Shown: positions 52,021-60,397, counted from the stretch's first letter. The stretch is 64,000 nt of DNA from Halalkalibacter sp. APA_J-10(15) (GCF_023017105.1 NZ_JALKEV010000001.1:186001-250000); one strand, 5' to 3'. Made by a program: numbers and translations. Notes: generated from the letters alone by a model not told the origin.

Positions 52021-52701
52021 ATGAAGAAAATAAAGGCAGTTATATTTGATATGGACGGAGTGATTTCAAATACGATTCCGCTTCACTATATTGTGAATAA
52101 ACGTGTAGCGGATCAGCTAGGGATAGAGTATAGCCATGAATGGAATATGAGTATGCAAGGCTTAAGTCGTACGGATACAGTGAAAGAACTCGTCGCTGCA
52201 TCGGGAAAGAAGGTCACGCAGAAAGAGTTTGAAGAGCTGTGTGAACAAAAAAATAAACACTATAGGAGGTTATTAGAAGAATTGACTGAGGGTGATGCAA
52301 AGCCTGGTATACGTTCCTTTATCGAGCAGTTAAGTGAGCTTGGTCTTCCACTAGTTGTTGCTTCAGCAAGTCGAAATGCCCCTTTTGTATTAACGCAGCT
52401 GAAGCTAAAAGACTACTTCAAGGACATTGTTGATGTGACAACGTTAAAGCGCGGGAAGCCTGATCCGGAAATTTTTTTGAAGGCGGCTAATTTAGCAGGA
52501 GTGAAGTCAGGTGAATGTGTCGCGATTGAAGACGGAGCACCAGGGTTAAAGGCGATCCTCAAAACAGATATGTATGCGGTTGGAGTCGGTGATTATGATT
52601 ATTTAAAGGAAGCAGATGCTCATTTTCGTTCAACGGAGGCCATGACCGTTTCGGCGTTAGAGGAGCATTTAAATCAAAAGGGATGGACGTTATATGAATA
52701 A
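52021..52701 (+). CDS. Beta-phosphoglucomutase-like HAD phosphatase/mutase
   Basis: 226 residues of the class I HAD group. The catalytic motif F-D-M-D-G-V carries nucleophile Asp and acid/base Asp. A helical cap contains M-S-M-Q-G-L-S-R-T, the substrate-binding stretch seen in beta-phosphoglucomutases. A-S-A-S-R-N, L-K-R-G-K-P-D-P-E and A-I-E-D-G-A-P-G complete the core. It probably interconverts beta-glucose 1-phosphate and 6-phosphate; a general sugar phosphatase is the alternative. No maltose phosphorylase gene is nearby to confirm this. It overlaps the ung gene by 8 bases. Confidence 0.8.
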   Translation: MKKIKAVIFDMDGVISNTIPLHYIVNKRVADQLGIEYSHEWNMSMQGLSRTDTVKELVAASGKKVTQKEFEELCEQKNKHYRRLLEELTEGDAKPGIRSFIEQLSELGLPLVVASASRNAPFVLTQLKLKDYFKDIVDVTTLKRGKPDPEIFLKAANLAGVKSGECVAIEDGAPGLKAILKTDMYAVGVGDYDYLKEADAHFRSTEAMTVSALEEHLNQKGWTLYE

Positions 52702-53374
52702 ATGGGTTGGTATCGAGAATGATTGGCGTGAAGTGCTGGCTGAAGAGCTAAGGAAGCCTTATATGAAAGAATTGCAAATGTTTCTAGAGCAAGAATACGA
52801 AAACCATACCGTCTATCCGAACTCTAATGATCTGTTTCAAGCGTTGAAGCAAACCGCTTATCATGAAACGAAGGTAGTCATTTTAGGACAGGACCCCTAT
52901 CATCAACCAGGTCAAGCACATGGCTTGAGCTTTTCTGTACGAAAGGGTGTTAAGCTACCTCCGTCACTGCGAAATATTTTCAAAGAATTAGAAGCGGATG
53001 TTGGATGTTCAGCGCCTAGTAATGGAGATCTGACTTATTGGGCGCAGCAGGGTGTCCTACTATTGAATACCGTCTTAACCGTTAGAGAGGGAGAGCCTCA
53101 ATCTCATCAAGGGAAAGGCTGGGAGAGATTTACCGATGCGATGATTCAATCCTTTAATAACAGGGAAGTGCCGGTCATTTATGTACTATGGGGGAAATCA
53201 GCTGCGACGAAGCAAGCGATTATTGCCCCACATCACGATGTGTTAATAGCTCCTCATCCTAGTCCATTGTCTGCTAGAAGAGGCTTCTTTGGAAGTAAGC
53301 CTTTCTCAAAGATCAATCAATTATTAAGGGCACGTGGAGAAGAGGAGATTAACTGGGAATTTCCAAATGAATAG
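52694..53374 (+). CDS. ung: Uracil-DNA glycosylase
   Basis: 226 residues, standard for family 1 Ung. It excises uracil from DNA as the first step of base excision repair. Catalytic Asp67 in G-Q-D-P-Y-H, uracil-binding L-L-L-N-T-V-L-T-V, V-L-W-G, and the DNA-intercalation loop H-P-S-P-L-S-A. It overlaps the HAD gene end (ATG inside that gene), so translation is coupled. A ywdI-like gene, a neighbour of ung in B. subtilis, is found 7 kb away at 60398. Confidence 0.97.
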   Translation: MNKWVGIENDWREVLAEELRKPYMKELQMFLEQEYENHTVYPNSNDLFQALKQTAYHETKVVILGQDPYHQPGQAHGLSFSVRKGVKLPPSLRNIFKELEADVGCSAPSNGDLTYWAQQGVLLLNTVLTVREGEPQSHQGKGWERFTDAMIQSFNNREVPVIYVLWGKSAATKQAIIAPHHDVLIAPHPSPLSARRGFFGSKPFSKINQLLRARGEEEINWEFPNE

Positions 53375-53735
53375 ATGGTAAAGGGTGTCCAATTAAGAAA
53401 AGATTGTTGAGCCGTTTTTTTATAGAATTAGAATCTATAAGTAATTCTCCATTTTAGTCGCTCCCGATAAACGGCAGAGGGATGGGTGGAGACGGATGCA
53501 AAGGTTAAGTGCTGTATGTGGTTCCTCATTCCTCTATTTCGGCTTTTATTGCTTATTTTGGCCTCATTTAGCTCAAATAGCGGAATGAGGATTCCTTTTT
53601 CTTCTCAGGAAGCGGGATTTCTCCGATTTAGCGGAATGAGGATTCCCTTTGTTCTTTGTGAAGGTATTCGCAGGATTCGTTGGGCGCGCTCGTTAGCTCA
53701 TAAACACTTGAACCCGTGAAACGGCTCCGCATATT
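53375..53735. other. Intergenic region with a duplicated 18-bp block
   Basis: TAGCGGAATGAGGATTCC occurs at 53578-53595 and 53629-53646, 51 bases apart, and a reversed related block (CCTCATTCCTCTATTTCGGC) lies at 53524-53543. This looks like a non-coding dispersed repeat. An open frame across it (53486-53719) has poor coding character. Confidence 0.6.
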
Positions 53736-53760
53736 AGAAAAGACGCTAACGCGTTTTTCT
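53736..53760 (-). terminator. Terminator of the two-component operon
   Basis: On the minus strand AGAAAAACGC pairs with GCGTCTTTTCT (one bulge) around a GTTA loop. The stem starts at the stop codon of the kinase gene. Confidence 0.55.
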
Positions 53761-55970
53761 TATAGGACAACAATAACTTTAAAGAGATCTCCATCAACCT
53801 CAATATCTAATTGACCTCCGTGCAAATCAACAATAGACTTAGCGATAGCTAGCCCAAGACCAGACCCTTCTGTATGTCGAGATGTATCCCCTCGTTTAAA
53901 GCGTTCGAACAATTCATCGACACTTCCGCCTAGTTCGTATTTTGTGACATTTTTAAAAATGATCACAGCCGTTTCCTTCTTTTGTTCAATTGAAATATAT
54001 ACTCTAGTATGCTCGAGTGAATAGTTAAAAATATTCCCGATTACATTATCGAACATTCTCCATATTTTCTGGCCGTCCACATTTGCATAAATCGGTGTAT
54101 CAGGTGTAGAAATACGGAACTGCAGACTTGATTCATTCATAGCCTCATTATATTCCGCAAGAGCCTGTTGGAGTAGTTGAACGAGGTCTACCTGTTTCTT
54201 TACTAACTCGATATTTCCACTGGCCATTTTGGATGCTTCAAATAAATCATCGATTAACACCTTTAATCGTTTCGATTTGCGGTCAATAATTTCAGTGTAT
54301 GCCTCACGGTCATCCTTATTAAGGTCAGCCGATTTTAGTAATTCAACGTACGTGATAATGGAAGTTAAGGGTGTACGCAAATCATGACTGACATTAGAGA
54401 TAAGCTCTGTTTTTAAACGTTCACTTTTTGCTTGCTCTCGTTGAGAAGTTTTCACACCAGACTTAAGAGTATTAATGTGCCGCGCATGCTTAGCAAGCAT
54501 CGATTTTCCCTTTTCAGGAAGGTTGGATTCAAGCCGTCCATTTGCTAGCGCCTCAGTATGCTTCACAATTCGATTGAAGAAACCAATTTGTTTAAATAGA
54601 AGAAATAGCACTGGGAGTCCAATGATGACAAAACCGATCCCATATGGAATGATAAGGAAGGACTCCATAAATACAAGTGAGAACGCTAATCCAAACCCGA
54701 ATGTAATAGCGAGTAATAGAATCACTTTCGTTGCCAGATGTCTGTTGGCAAAAGCATCCTGTAACGTTAACCAGCCTCTATATAGTAATGCTTTTTCCCA
54801 TTTTTCTTTTCTTTTAAATGGATCTTTCATAAAATCTTTTAGTAACACAGCTTGAACTAGTGTACCTGCCACAAAAAAAGTGTTTAGCAATAAATATTTT
54901 ATCCCTCTCGACAGAAACGAATAGAATTGATTCATTAAGTCATAAGGTGAAAAAATGGTTTGAGTAATACTACTAGCGGCTACGATCGCAAAAAATCCAA
55001 ATAATAATAATTGAATATCGATTGGCAAGCGATCATGATAGCCTTTTAGGCGAGATAGGTCGATGGAATGAATAGGATTCCGTCTTCGATATATAAAATA
55101 AGCAGCAAATAAAGCTGAAAATCCTAGTGCTCCCAGTGTTAAATAATAAATTCTCCATTTTTGGTAGCTTTCAAAGTGGGACTGTATGATGCTATTGCTC
55201 TGTAGTGATTGAGGGACGGCAATTTTCCCTTCGAATTCTCGATTTGGTAGCTCTATAACACTCATATCGATATCGTAATATACATCTGCTATACCATAAT
55301 GTGTCGTAGATAAATAACGATTATTAGATGAAGGGTAATGTTCGATATAATGCATATCATTCGCATTAAAGAAGCTATTCATCTCATCTGGAACTAGCTC
55401 AATATTCGTAAACACTTCCCCTGACTGAATATCGGTTAAATAATAGTGAAAGCTAGATGATAGGGTGTCAAATTCTGAGCGATTATTTTCTAATTGTCGA
55501 TAATAGTCATCAATGATTTGTTCCTTTTCTTTAATAACCTTTTCCCTAACGTAATCATCATTTGAGAAATTGCTAGAGATATCCTCTATTTTTCTTTCTC
55601 TTTCCTCTATCAATGCATCTGCTACGGTTTGGTTGTCGTTGTCAAGTGCCTCTGTAATTCGGCTCTCGTATTGATCATGTATACTAGCGAGTTGCGTAGA
55701 AAGATCTCCATAGCGATAACGATACTCTTCTATTTCATCGTTGGTTACTGTAATGAGGGCTTTCACTTGCTCTTTTGGTAATTGATTTAATTCATAAATA
55801 CTGAGTTTCGTAATGAAATCTTCGAAATGATGATCAAATTCCGCCGTATTAAAATAGTTCTTCATATAATAAGGTCCATGCGTAACTAGGGTGACGACAC
55901 CATTAAGACCAAAAGTTAGTAAAAGAAACCAGCTCACGACGAGTAATCTATTTTTCCATTTTGTATCCAA
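53760..55970 (-). CDS. Sensor histidine kinase, multi-pass, with large extracytoplasmic coiled-coil domain
   Basis: 736 residues. Membrane segments at about 8-29, 275-294, 318-338, 355-377, 413-434 and 436-458. Residues 30-270 between the first two lie outside the cell and contain a charged coiled-coil stretch (about 75-170). A HAMP-like linker is followed by HisKA with phospho-acceptor His529 in S-N-V-S-H-D-L-R-T-P-L-T-S, then HATPase_c with N-V-I-G-N, F-E-R-F-K-R-G-D and G-S-G-L-G-L-A-I. The TTG start at 55970 overlaps the end of the regulator gene by 23 bases, giving a coupled pair. The signal is unknown. A homologue of VanS-type kinases in its catalytic half. Confidence 0.9.
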   Translation of the reverse strand: MDTKWKNRLLVVSWFLLLTFGLNGVVTLVTHGPYYMKNYFNTAEFDHHFEDFITKLSIYELNQLPKEQVKALITVTNDEIEEYRYRYGDLSTQLASIHDQYESRITEALDNDNQTVADALIEERERKIEDISSNFSNDDYVREKVIKEKEQIIDDYYRQLENNRSEFDTLSSSFHYYLTDIQSGEVFTNIELVPDEMNSFFNANDMHYIEHYPSSNNRYLSTTHYGIADVYYDIDMSVIELPNREFEGKIAVPQSLQSNSIIQSHFESYQKWRIYYLTLGALGFSALFAAYFIYRRRNPIHSIDLSRLKGYHDRLPIDIQLLLFGFFAIVAASSITQTIFSPYDLMNQFYSFLSRGIKYLLLNTFFVAGTLVQAVLLKDFMKDPFKRKEKWEKALLYRGWLTLQDAFANRHLATKVILLLAITFGFGLAFSLVFMESFLIIPYGIGFVIIGLPVLFLLFKQIGFFNRIVKHTEALANGRLESNLPEKGKSMLAKHARHINTLKSGVKTSQREQAKSERLKTELISNVSHDLRTPLTSIITYVELLKSADLNKDDREAYTEIIDRKSKRLKVLIDDLFEASKMASGNIELVKKQVDLVQLLQQALAEYNEAMNESSLQFRISTPDTPIYANVDGQKIWRMFDNVIGNIFNYSLEHTRVYISIEQKKETAVIIFKNVTKYELGGSVDELFERFKRGDTSRHTEGSGLGLAIAKSIVDLHGGQLDIEVDGDLFKVIVVL

Positions 55971-56640
55971 TTCCCCATACCACCTTTAAATATCTCGGAT
56001 TTTTCGGATCGATTTCAATTTTTTCTCGTATCTTTCGAATATGAACGGCGACTGTATTCTCGGCATTATAGCTTGGTTCATTCCACACTCGTTCGTAAAT
56101 ATCGTTAATTGAAAATACACGTCCTGCATTTCTCATTAATAATTCGACAATTTTAAATTCAATCGGTGTTAGCTTGACAATTTCTCCATGCGCTTTCACT
56201 TCTTTAGCCTCTGGGTCAAGTGTTAATCCAGATAAATCAATGACTTTATTTGTTCCTTCGTATGTACCAAGGGTGACATATCTCCTTAATTGTGATTTCA
56301 CTCGAGCGATTAATTCGAGTGGGTTAAAGGGCTTTGTTACATAATCATCAGCTCCAACTTGCAAGCCTAAGATTTTATCCGTATCCTCACCCTTTGCACT
56401 TAAGATAATAATGGGAATATTCTTCTGTTCTCTAATTTTAAATGTTGTGGCGATCCCATCAAGCCGTGGCATCATGACGTCTAAGACGATCAAGTGTATC
56501 GTGTGCTCATTTAATTTTTCTAACGCTTCAATTCCGTCCTGAGCCTGTAGGACCTCATTTCCTTCGTTTTTCAAATAGATTTCAATAGCCTCTCGAATTT
56601 CCTTGTCGTCATCAACGACTAAAATGGTAAATGAATTCAT
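55948..56640 (-). CDS. OmpR/PhoB-family response regulator
   Basis: 230 residues. Start at 56640 follows GAGAGGAGG. Receiver domain: acidic pocket V-V-D-D-D, phosphorylation site Asp54 in L-D-V-M-M-P, S-A-K-G-E-D and K-P-F-N-P-L-E. The C-terminal winged helix contains L-T-P-I-E-F-K-I-V-E-L-L and V-W-N-E-P-S-Y-N-A-E-N-T-V-A-V-H-I-R-K-I-R, the typical recognition region. It is activated by the overlapping histidine kinase. A palindrome AAATCTTAAGATTT about 90 bases upstream may be its own binding site. Confidence 0.93.
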   Translation of the reverse strand: MNSFTILVVDDDKEIREAIEIYLKNEGNEVLQAQDGIEALEKLNEHTIHLIVLDVMMPRLDGIATTFKIREQKNIPIIILSAKGEDTDKILGLQVGADDYVTKPFNPLELIARVKSQLRRYVTLGTYEGTNKVIDLSGLTLDPEAKEVKAHGEIVKLTPIEFKIVELLMRNAGRVFSINDIYERVWNEPSYNAENTVAVHIRKIREKIEIDPKNPRYLKVVWGIGYKMEK

Positions 56641-56729
56641 CGTTTTCCTCCTCTCAACTATCCTTTCGATCATATTTGCTACTGGATTACCTTTATGTTA
56701 AACGACAAAACTTAATATTTACTGCTGTT

Positions 56730-56743
56730 AAATCTTAAGATTT
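56730..56743. promoter_or_regulatory. 14-bp palindrome upstream of the response regulator gene
   Basis: AAATCTTAAGATTT is a perfect palindrome flanked by further CTTAAT/TTAA elements (56711, 56745). It could be an autoregulatory site of the two-component system; this is positional inference only. Confidence 0.35.
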
Positions 56744-56925
56744 CCTTAATTTCATTTGCTACATACGGAAACGCTTCAAGTGACGAAGAACAATACTCTG
56801 AGTTACCGCAAATGAGGACACTGTATTATAGCATTGTTTTCTACACATCTAACTCTTTACTCTAAGCCAATGATGATAGAAATGAAAGAAAGGGGAGTGG
56901 GAAATCTTCTCAAATCGAATTACTG

Positions 56926-56976
56926 TGTCAGATAAACTGACAACATTGTAGAAGCGATATGTGAGGTACGTATAAT
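56926..56976 (+). promoter_or_regulatory. TnrA box and -10 element of the amtB operon
   Basis: TGTCA-N7-TGACA (56926-56942) fits the TnrA/GlnR consensus exactly. A consensus TATAAT lies at 56971-56976 with no -35 element at the right distance. The box centre is about 49 bases before the predicted transcription start, the spacing seen at TnrA-activated promoters such as B. subtilis nrgAB. Activation under nitrogen limitation is expected. Confidence 0.85.
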
Positions 56977-57044
56977 AAGAGTTAACAAATGATGTTAGCT
57001 TCTTTAACGCTGACTCGTTTTTAATTTTGAGAGGAGAGAATATC

Positions 57045-58313
57045 ATGCCAGAAATAGCACTTATGGATAATTTATGGGTCATGATTTGTGCAGTATTAGT
57101 TTTGTTTATGCAAGGGGGATTTATTTTACTTGAAGCAGGTTCGACTCGAATGAAAAATGCGGGTCACATTGCTGGAAAGACAATTTTCACAGTTGGTATA
57201 GCATCCTTGGTATATTGGGCAGTCGGTTGGGGATTTGCCTACGGTGAAGGGAACTTATTCATAGGATTATCTGATTTCTTCTACGGTGACTTCGCAACAG
57301 CAGAGGAAGGATTAGTCGGTTCAGTTGATTTCTTCTTCCAAATGATGTTTGCGGCGATCGCTTTAACGATTGCGTTTGGTGGTTTTGCTGAGCGTGCGAA
57401 ATTATCTGTATATATTATCTTTGCAGTCTTATTCTCAGCGTTAGTGTATCCGATCGTTTCACACTGGATTTGGGGTGATGGTTGGTTAGCAGAGCTTGGT
57501 AAGCAAGATTTCGCTGGTTCGACAGTTGTTCACTTAACAGGTGCGATGGCAGCCTTAGCAGCTACGATTCTATTAAAGCCTCGTCTTGGTAAGTTTAACA
57601 AAGATGGCTCTTCGAATGATTTAGCTGGTCACAACCAAGTGTATACAGCATTAGGTGTTATGATTCTTTGGGTAGGTTGGTTTGGATTTAATGCTGGTAG
57701 TACGTTAGAGGTTGATGGTGCGTTCTTTGGTTATGTTGCTCTTAACACACAATTAGCAGCAGGTGCAGGTGCGGTTGCAGCGATGTTCATTATATGGGCT
57801 GTTTCCGGTAAGGCAGATGTACCTACAATGTTAAATGGGGCGTTAGCAGGTTTAGTTGCGATTACAGCATCTTGTGCGTTCGTTGCTCCTTGGGCGGCAG
57901 TTGTTATTGGTTTAATTGCAGGTCTAATCGTTTATGCAAGTATGAGATTCTTTGATAAAGCGAAAATCGACGATCCGATCTTTGCCTTATCTGTCCACGG
58001 TGTTGCAGGTATTTGGGGTACAATTTCAACAGGTTTCTTTGCTACTCAAGAGTTAGCTGATCTGGTTGGTGGTCGCGCTGGTTTATTCTATGGTGGTGGC
58101 TTCACACAATTAGGTGTTCAAATTGTCAGTGTTGTAGCTTGTGGTCTCTTCGCATTCATTGCTTCTTACATTTTGCTTAAGATTACTGGAGCTCTTACTG
58201 GTGGATTACGAGTATCTGAAGAGGAAGAAATTGTCGGTCTTGACTTAAGTGAGCATGGTAGCTATGGTTACCCAGAAAATATGCCTGGTCAAGGTACGAA
58301 CACAGGCGCGTAA
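57045..58313 (+). CDS. amtB: Ammonium transporter
   Basis: 422 residues, 11 predicted membrane segments, Amt/MEP family. GAGAGGAGAG fits ATG 57045. Motifs: Q-G-G-F-I-L-L-E-A-G near the start, F-G-G-F-A-E-R-A, the first twin His in T-V-V-H-L-T-G and the second in L-S-V-H-G-V-A-G-I-W-G, then R-V-S-E-E-E-E at the start of the cytoplasmic tail. It takes up ammonium when external levels are low. In B. subtilis the partner gene is glnK (PII); here none is present, and a GlnD-like nucleotidyltransferase gene follows after one base. Confidence 0.96.
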   Translation: MPEIALMDNLWVMICAVLVLFMQGGFILLEAGSTRMKNAGHIAGKTIFTVGIASLVYWAVGWGFAYGEGNLFIGLSDFFYGDFATAEEGLVGSVDFFFQMMFAAIALTIAFGGFAERAKLSVYIIFAVLFSALVYPIVSHWIWGDGWLAELGKQDFAGSTVVHLTGAMAALAATILLKPRLGKFNKDGSSNDLAGHNQVYTALGVMILWVGWFGFNAGSTLEVDGAFFGYVALNTQLAAGAGAVAAMFIIWAVSGKADVPTMLNGALAGLVAITASCAFVAPWAAVVIGLIAGLIVYASMRFFDKAKIDDPIFALSVHGVAGIWGTISTGFFATQELADLVGGRAGLFYGGGFTQLGVQIVSVVACGLFAFIASYILLKITGALTGGLRVSEEEEIVGLDLSEHGSYGYPENMPGQGTNTGA

Positions 58314-58314
58314 T

Positions 58315-59319
58315 ATGAGTGAGATGTCTGAGGGTTTACAACGTGATTGGAATCAGCATTTAAAAGAGCTTCTAGATGAACGAATGAAGGTTATCCATGA
58401 TTACACACATACCTCAGCTTCTTTACAACGAAGTCATGATTTGATTATGAAGAAAGCGGTCAGTCTCGCGCTTAAAAGGACAGAAGGTGAGTGGGGAGAG
58501 AGTCCCACTCACTTTACGTTCTTTCTTATGGGCAGTGGAGCAAGGCTAGAGCAAGCCTTTTGGAGTGATCAGGATCATGGCATCATTTATGAAGGAGAGA
58601 GTGAGAGGCATCGAGATTATTTTGTACTACTAGGTCAAAACATCGTCGATGCACTTAGTCAAGTAGGGTATGAGCCGTGTGATGGCAACGTGATGGCCTC
58701 TAATAGGAAATGGTGTATGTCGCTTGATGAATGGAAGATGCAATTGACTGGTTGGTTGAAGGAGAATAGATGGGAGTCACTCAGGTATACGCTAACATTC
58801 TTTGATTCTCGTGTATTGACCGGCGAAGAAAAGCTGTTATATGAGTTGAAAGGGTACCTCTTTTCCTGTATAGAGGAGCATCCATATTTATTAAAGCGAT
58901 TTACGGAAAATACAGGTCGACTTCGCAAAGGAACTGGATTATTCAATCAATTGTTAGTTGAAACGAAAGGGAAGCATCAAGGGTTGTTTGACTTAAAGCA
59001 AATTGTCCTTTTCCCTTATGTGAATGGAATGCGATTGCTTGCATTAAAGCATCAGATTTATGAACCGTCTACTCTTGAACGGTTTGAGCAGCTGCCGGAA
59101 GTTCATCAAGCTATTAAGCATAAGCAAAAATCGTATGAAAGGTTGTTAGAAAAAAGAATCGAATGGACAAAAAATGTACAGGAATACGATCGAGTGCATC
59201 ATTTATCATTGAAGGATATAAGTGCAGAGGATCAAAAGCAATTGAAGGAATGGGTTAGAGAAGGTCACCGGTTGTATCGAGAAATCGAAAGGGCATTTAA
59301 AGAGGGTGAATGGACATGA
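58315..59319 (+). CDS. DUF294-type (GlnD-like) putative nucleotidyltransferase
   Basis: 334 residues. An N-terminal helical stretch is followed by a nucleotidyltransferase core: G-S-G-A-R-L-E-Q then W-S-D-Q-D-H-G-I-I, matching the G-S-x-x-R-x-E ... S-D-x-D pattern of GlnD-like enzymes. G-Y-E-P-C-D-G-N-V-M-A-S-N is the DUF294 hallmark. The C-terminal DUF294_C-like helical domain completes it. Most family members carry cNMP and CBS sensor domains in front; these are missing here. It probably transfers a nucleotide to a protein or small molecule. ATG 58315 lies one base after the amtB stop without a clear ribosome site, so translation is coupled, and its stop overlaps the exonuclease start. Confidence 0.82.
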   Translation: MSEMSEGLQRDWNQHLKELLDERMKVIHDYTHTSASLQRSHDLIMKKAVSLALKRTEGEWGESPTHFTFFLMGSGARLEQAFWSDQDHGIIYEGESERHRDYFVLLGQNIVDALSQVGYEPCDGNVMASNRKWCMSLDEWKMQLTGWLKENRWESLRYTLTFFDSRVLTGEEKLLYELKGYLFSCIEEHPYLLKRFTENTGRLRKGTGLFNQLLVETKGKHQGLFDLKQIVLFPYVNGMRLLALKHQIYEPSTLERFEQLPEVHQAIKHKQKSYERLLEKRIEWTKNVQEYDRVHHLSLKDISAEDQKQLKEWVREGHRLYREIERAFKEGEWT

Positions 59320-60053
59320 TGAACAACATGGTTCAACTAGTGAAGCAACTATCTGGCAAGCTAAGTCCAAGCGTGTATACGTCCTTGCAGCAGCAATCCG
59401 CTGCTGCGAGGCATTCACAATTACGACAAATACAGCGAGAGTTGAAAAAAGACGACGTGTTAGAGCGCCCTCTTTCTGAACTGCCATTTGTCATCTTTGA
59501 CTTTGAGACGAGTGGCTTTTCGCCTGATAAAGGAGACAGTATCTTATCAATTGGTGCTGTTAAAATGAAGGGTGATGAAATCCTTGAGAAGGAAACGTTC
59601 TACTCAACGGTGTATAGTGAAAATCCTTCGGAAGAAGTTCTTCAATTAACAGGGCTAACGAAAGAGGAGCTGATCGATTCAAAGCCGTTGTCGGATGTGT
59701 TGCCTACATTTTATGAATATATAGGTAAGTCCACACTGGTTGCTCATCACGCTAGTCATGAAAAGCGATTTATGTCGCACGCTACATGGCAATTGTTACG
59801 TACGACCTTTGTCCATCGAATTTTGGATACATCTTTTTTAACGAAGGTCGTCCATCCTTCGTTAAAGCTGGTGACATTAGATGAATGTTGTCGTCACTAC
59901 CAAATTCCCATTCACGTACGCCACCATGCAATGGAAGATGCACTTGTCACCGCGAAGCTATGGCAAAAGAATATACGTCTTGCTAAAGAGTTAGGGTATG
60001 AAACGTTGCAGGAGGTTTATACGTATTTGGCTCGCCAACAACGATCAACATGA
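59316..60053 (+). CDS. DEDDh 3'-5' exonuclease (DnaQ-like)
   Basis: 245 residues. GAGGGTG 7 bases upstream and the ATGA overlap with the preceding stop choose ATG 59316 over ATG 59310. The exonuclease domain (about 55-230) shows Exo I F-D-F-E-T-S-G-F, Exo II V-A-H-H-A-S-H-E-K and Exo III H-H-A-M-E-D-A, giving the DEDDh set. The first 55 residues are helical and basic. DUF294 nucleotidyltransferases and DnaQ-like exonucleases often occur together, fused or adjacent, so the two probably act in one pathway. The nucleic acid or nucleotide substrate is unknown. Confidence 0.9.
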   Translation: MMNNMVQLVKQLSGKLSPSVYTSLQQQSAAARHSQLRQIQRELKKDDVLERPLSELPFVIFDFETSGFSPDKGDSILSIGAVKMKGDEILEKETFYSTVYSENPSEEVLQLTGLTKEELIDSKPLSDVLPTFYEYIGKSTLVAHHASHEKRFMSHATWQLLRTTFVHRILDTSFLTKVVHPSLKLVTLDECCRHYQIPIHVRHHAMEDALVTAKLWQKNIRLAKELGYETLQEVYTYLARQQRST

Positions 60054-60084
60054 TTGGATGAACGACAGGAAGGAGAGGGCAGGA

Positions 60085-60342
60085 GTGAAGTCAGAAATTC
60101 CACGCAAGCAAGCATGTTTACCCATCCGAGTTGTGATGGATATGACCAACTTAACTGCCCGACAAATTCGGTACTACGAGGAGCAAGGGTTGGTTAAGCC
60201 AGTCCGTAATGATGGGAACCAACGGATGTTTTCGTTAGAGGACATCGAGACGCTCCTGGAAGTAAAAGCTTTAATTAAACAAGGGGTGAATATTGCCGGT
60301 ATTAAGGCGATCTTTGCATCAAGGGGTCAGGAACATGCCTGA
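60085..60342 (+). CDS. Short MerR-family regulator, GlnR/TnrA-like, lacking the C-terminal tail
   Basis: 85 residues with GTG start behind GAAGGAGAGGG. The MerR winged helix is close to GlnR: I-R-V-V-M-D-M-T-N-L-T-A-R-Q-I-R-Y-Y-E-E-Q-G-L, then N-Q-R-M-F-S-L-E-D-I and I-K-Q-G-V-N-I-A-G-I-K. GlnR (about 135 residues) and TnrA (about 110) continue with a C-terminal segment that senses feedback-inhibited glutamine synthetase; here the protein ends right after the DNA-binding part. The terminator stem starts inside its last codons, so the short form appears natural. It should bind TGTNAN7TNACA boxes, such as those before amtB and glnA, possibly without control by glutamine synthetase. Confidence 0.85.
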   Translation: MKSEIPRKQACLPIRVVMDMTNLTARQIRYYEEQGLVKPVRNDGNQRMFSLEDIETLLEVKALIKQGVNIAGIKAIFASRGQEHA

Positions 60343-60351
60343 TCCTTTTTT
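60321..60351 (+). terminator. Terminator of the amtB operon
   Basis: AAGGGGTCAGG (60321-60331) pairs with CCTGATCCTT (60338-60347, one bulge), then more T. The stem overlaps the last seven codons of the GlnR-like gene. Confidence 0.8.
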
Positions 60352-60397
60352 GTGTGTTATTCTATGAGGAGAATTGATTGAAAGAGAGGGCCTTTCT

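Noticed and set aside
53486-53719. 77-codon open frame between ung and the kinase gene
   Set aside because: Generated by the duplicated 18-bp blocks; no ribosome site and no family features beyond a hydrophobic start.
58249-58314. Upstream extension of the DUF294 gene into amtB
   Set aside because: The DUF294 homology begins after the ATG at 58315; the extension is the shifted reading of the conserved AmtB C-terminus.
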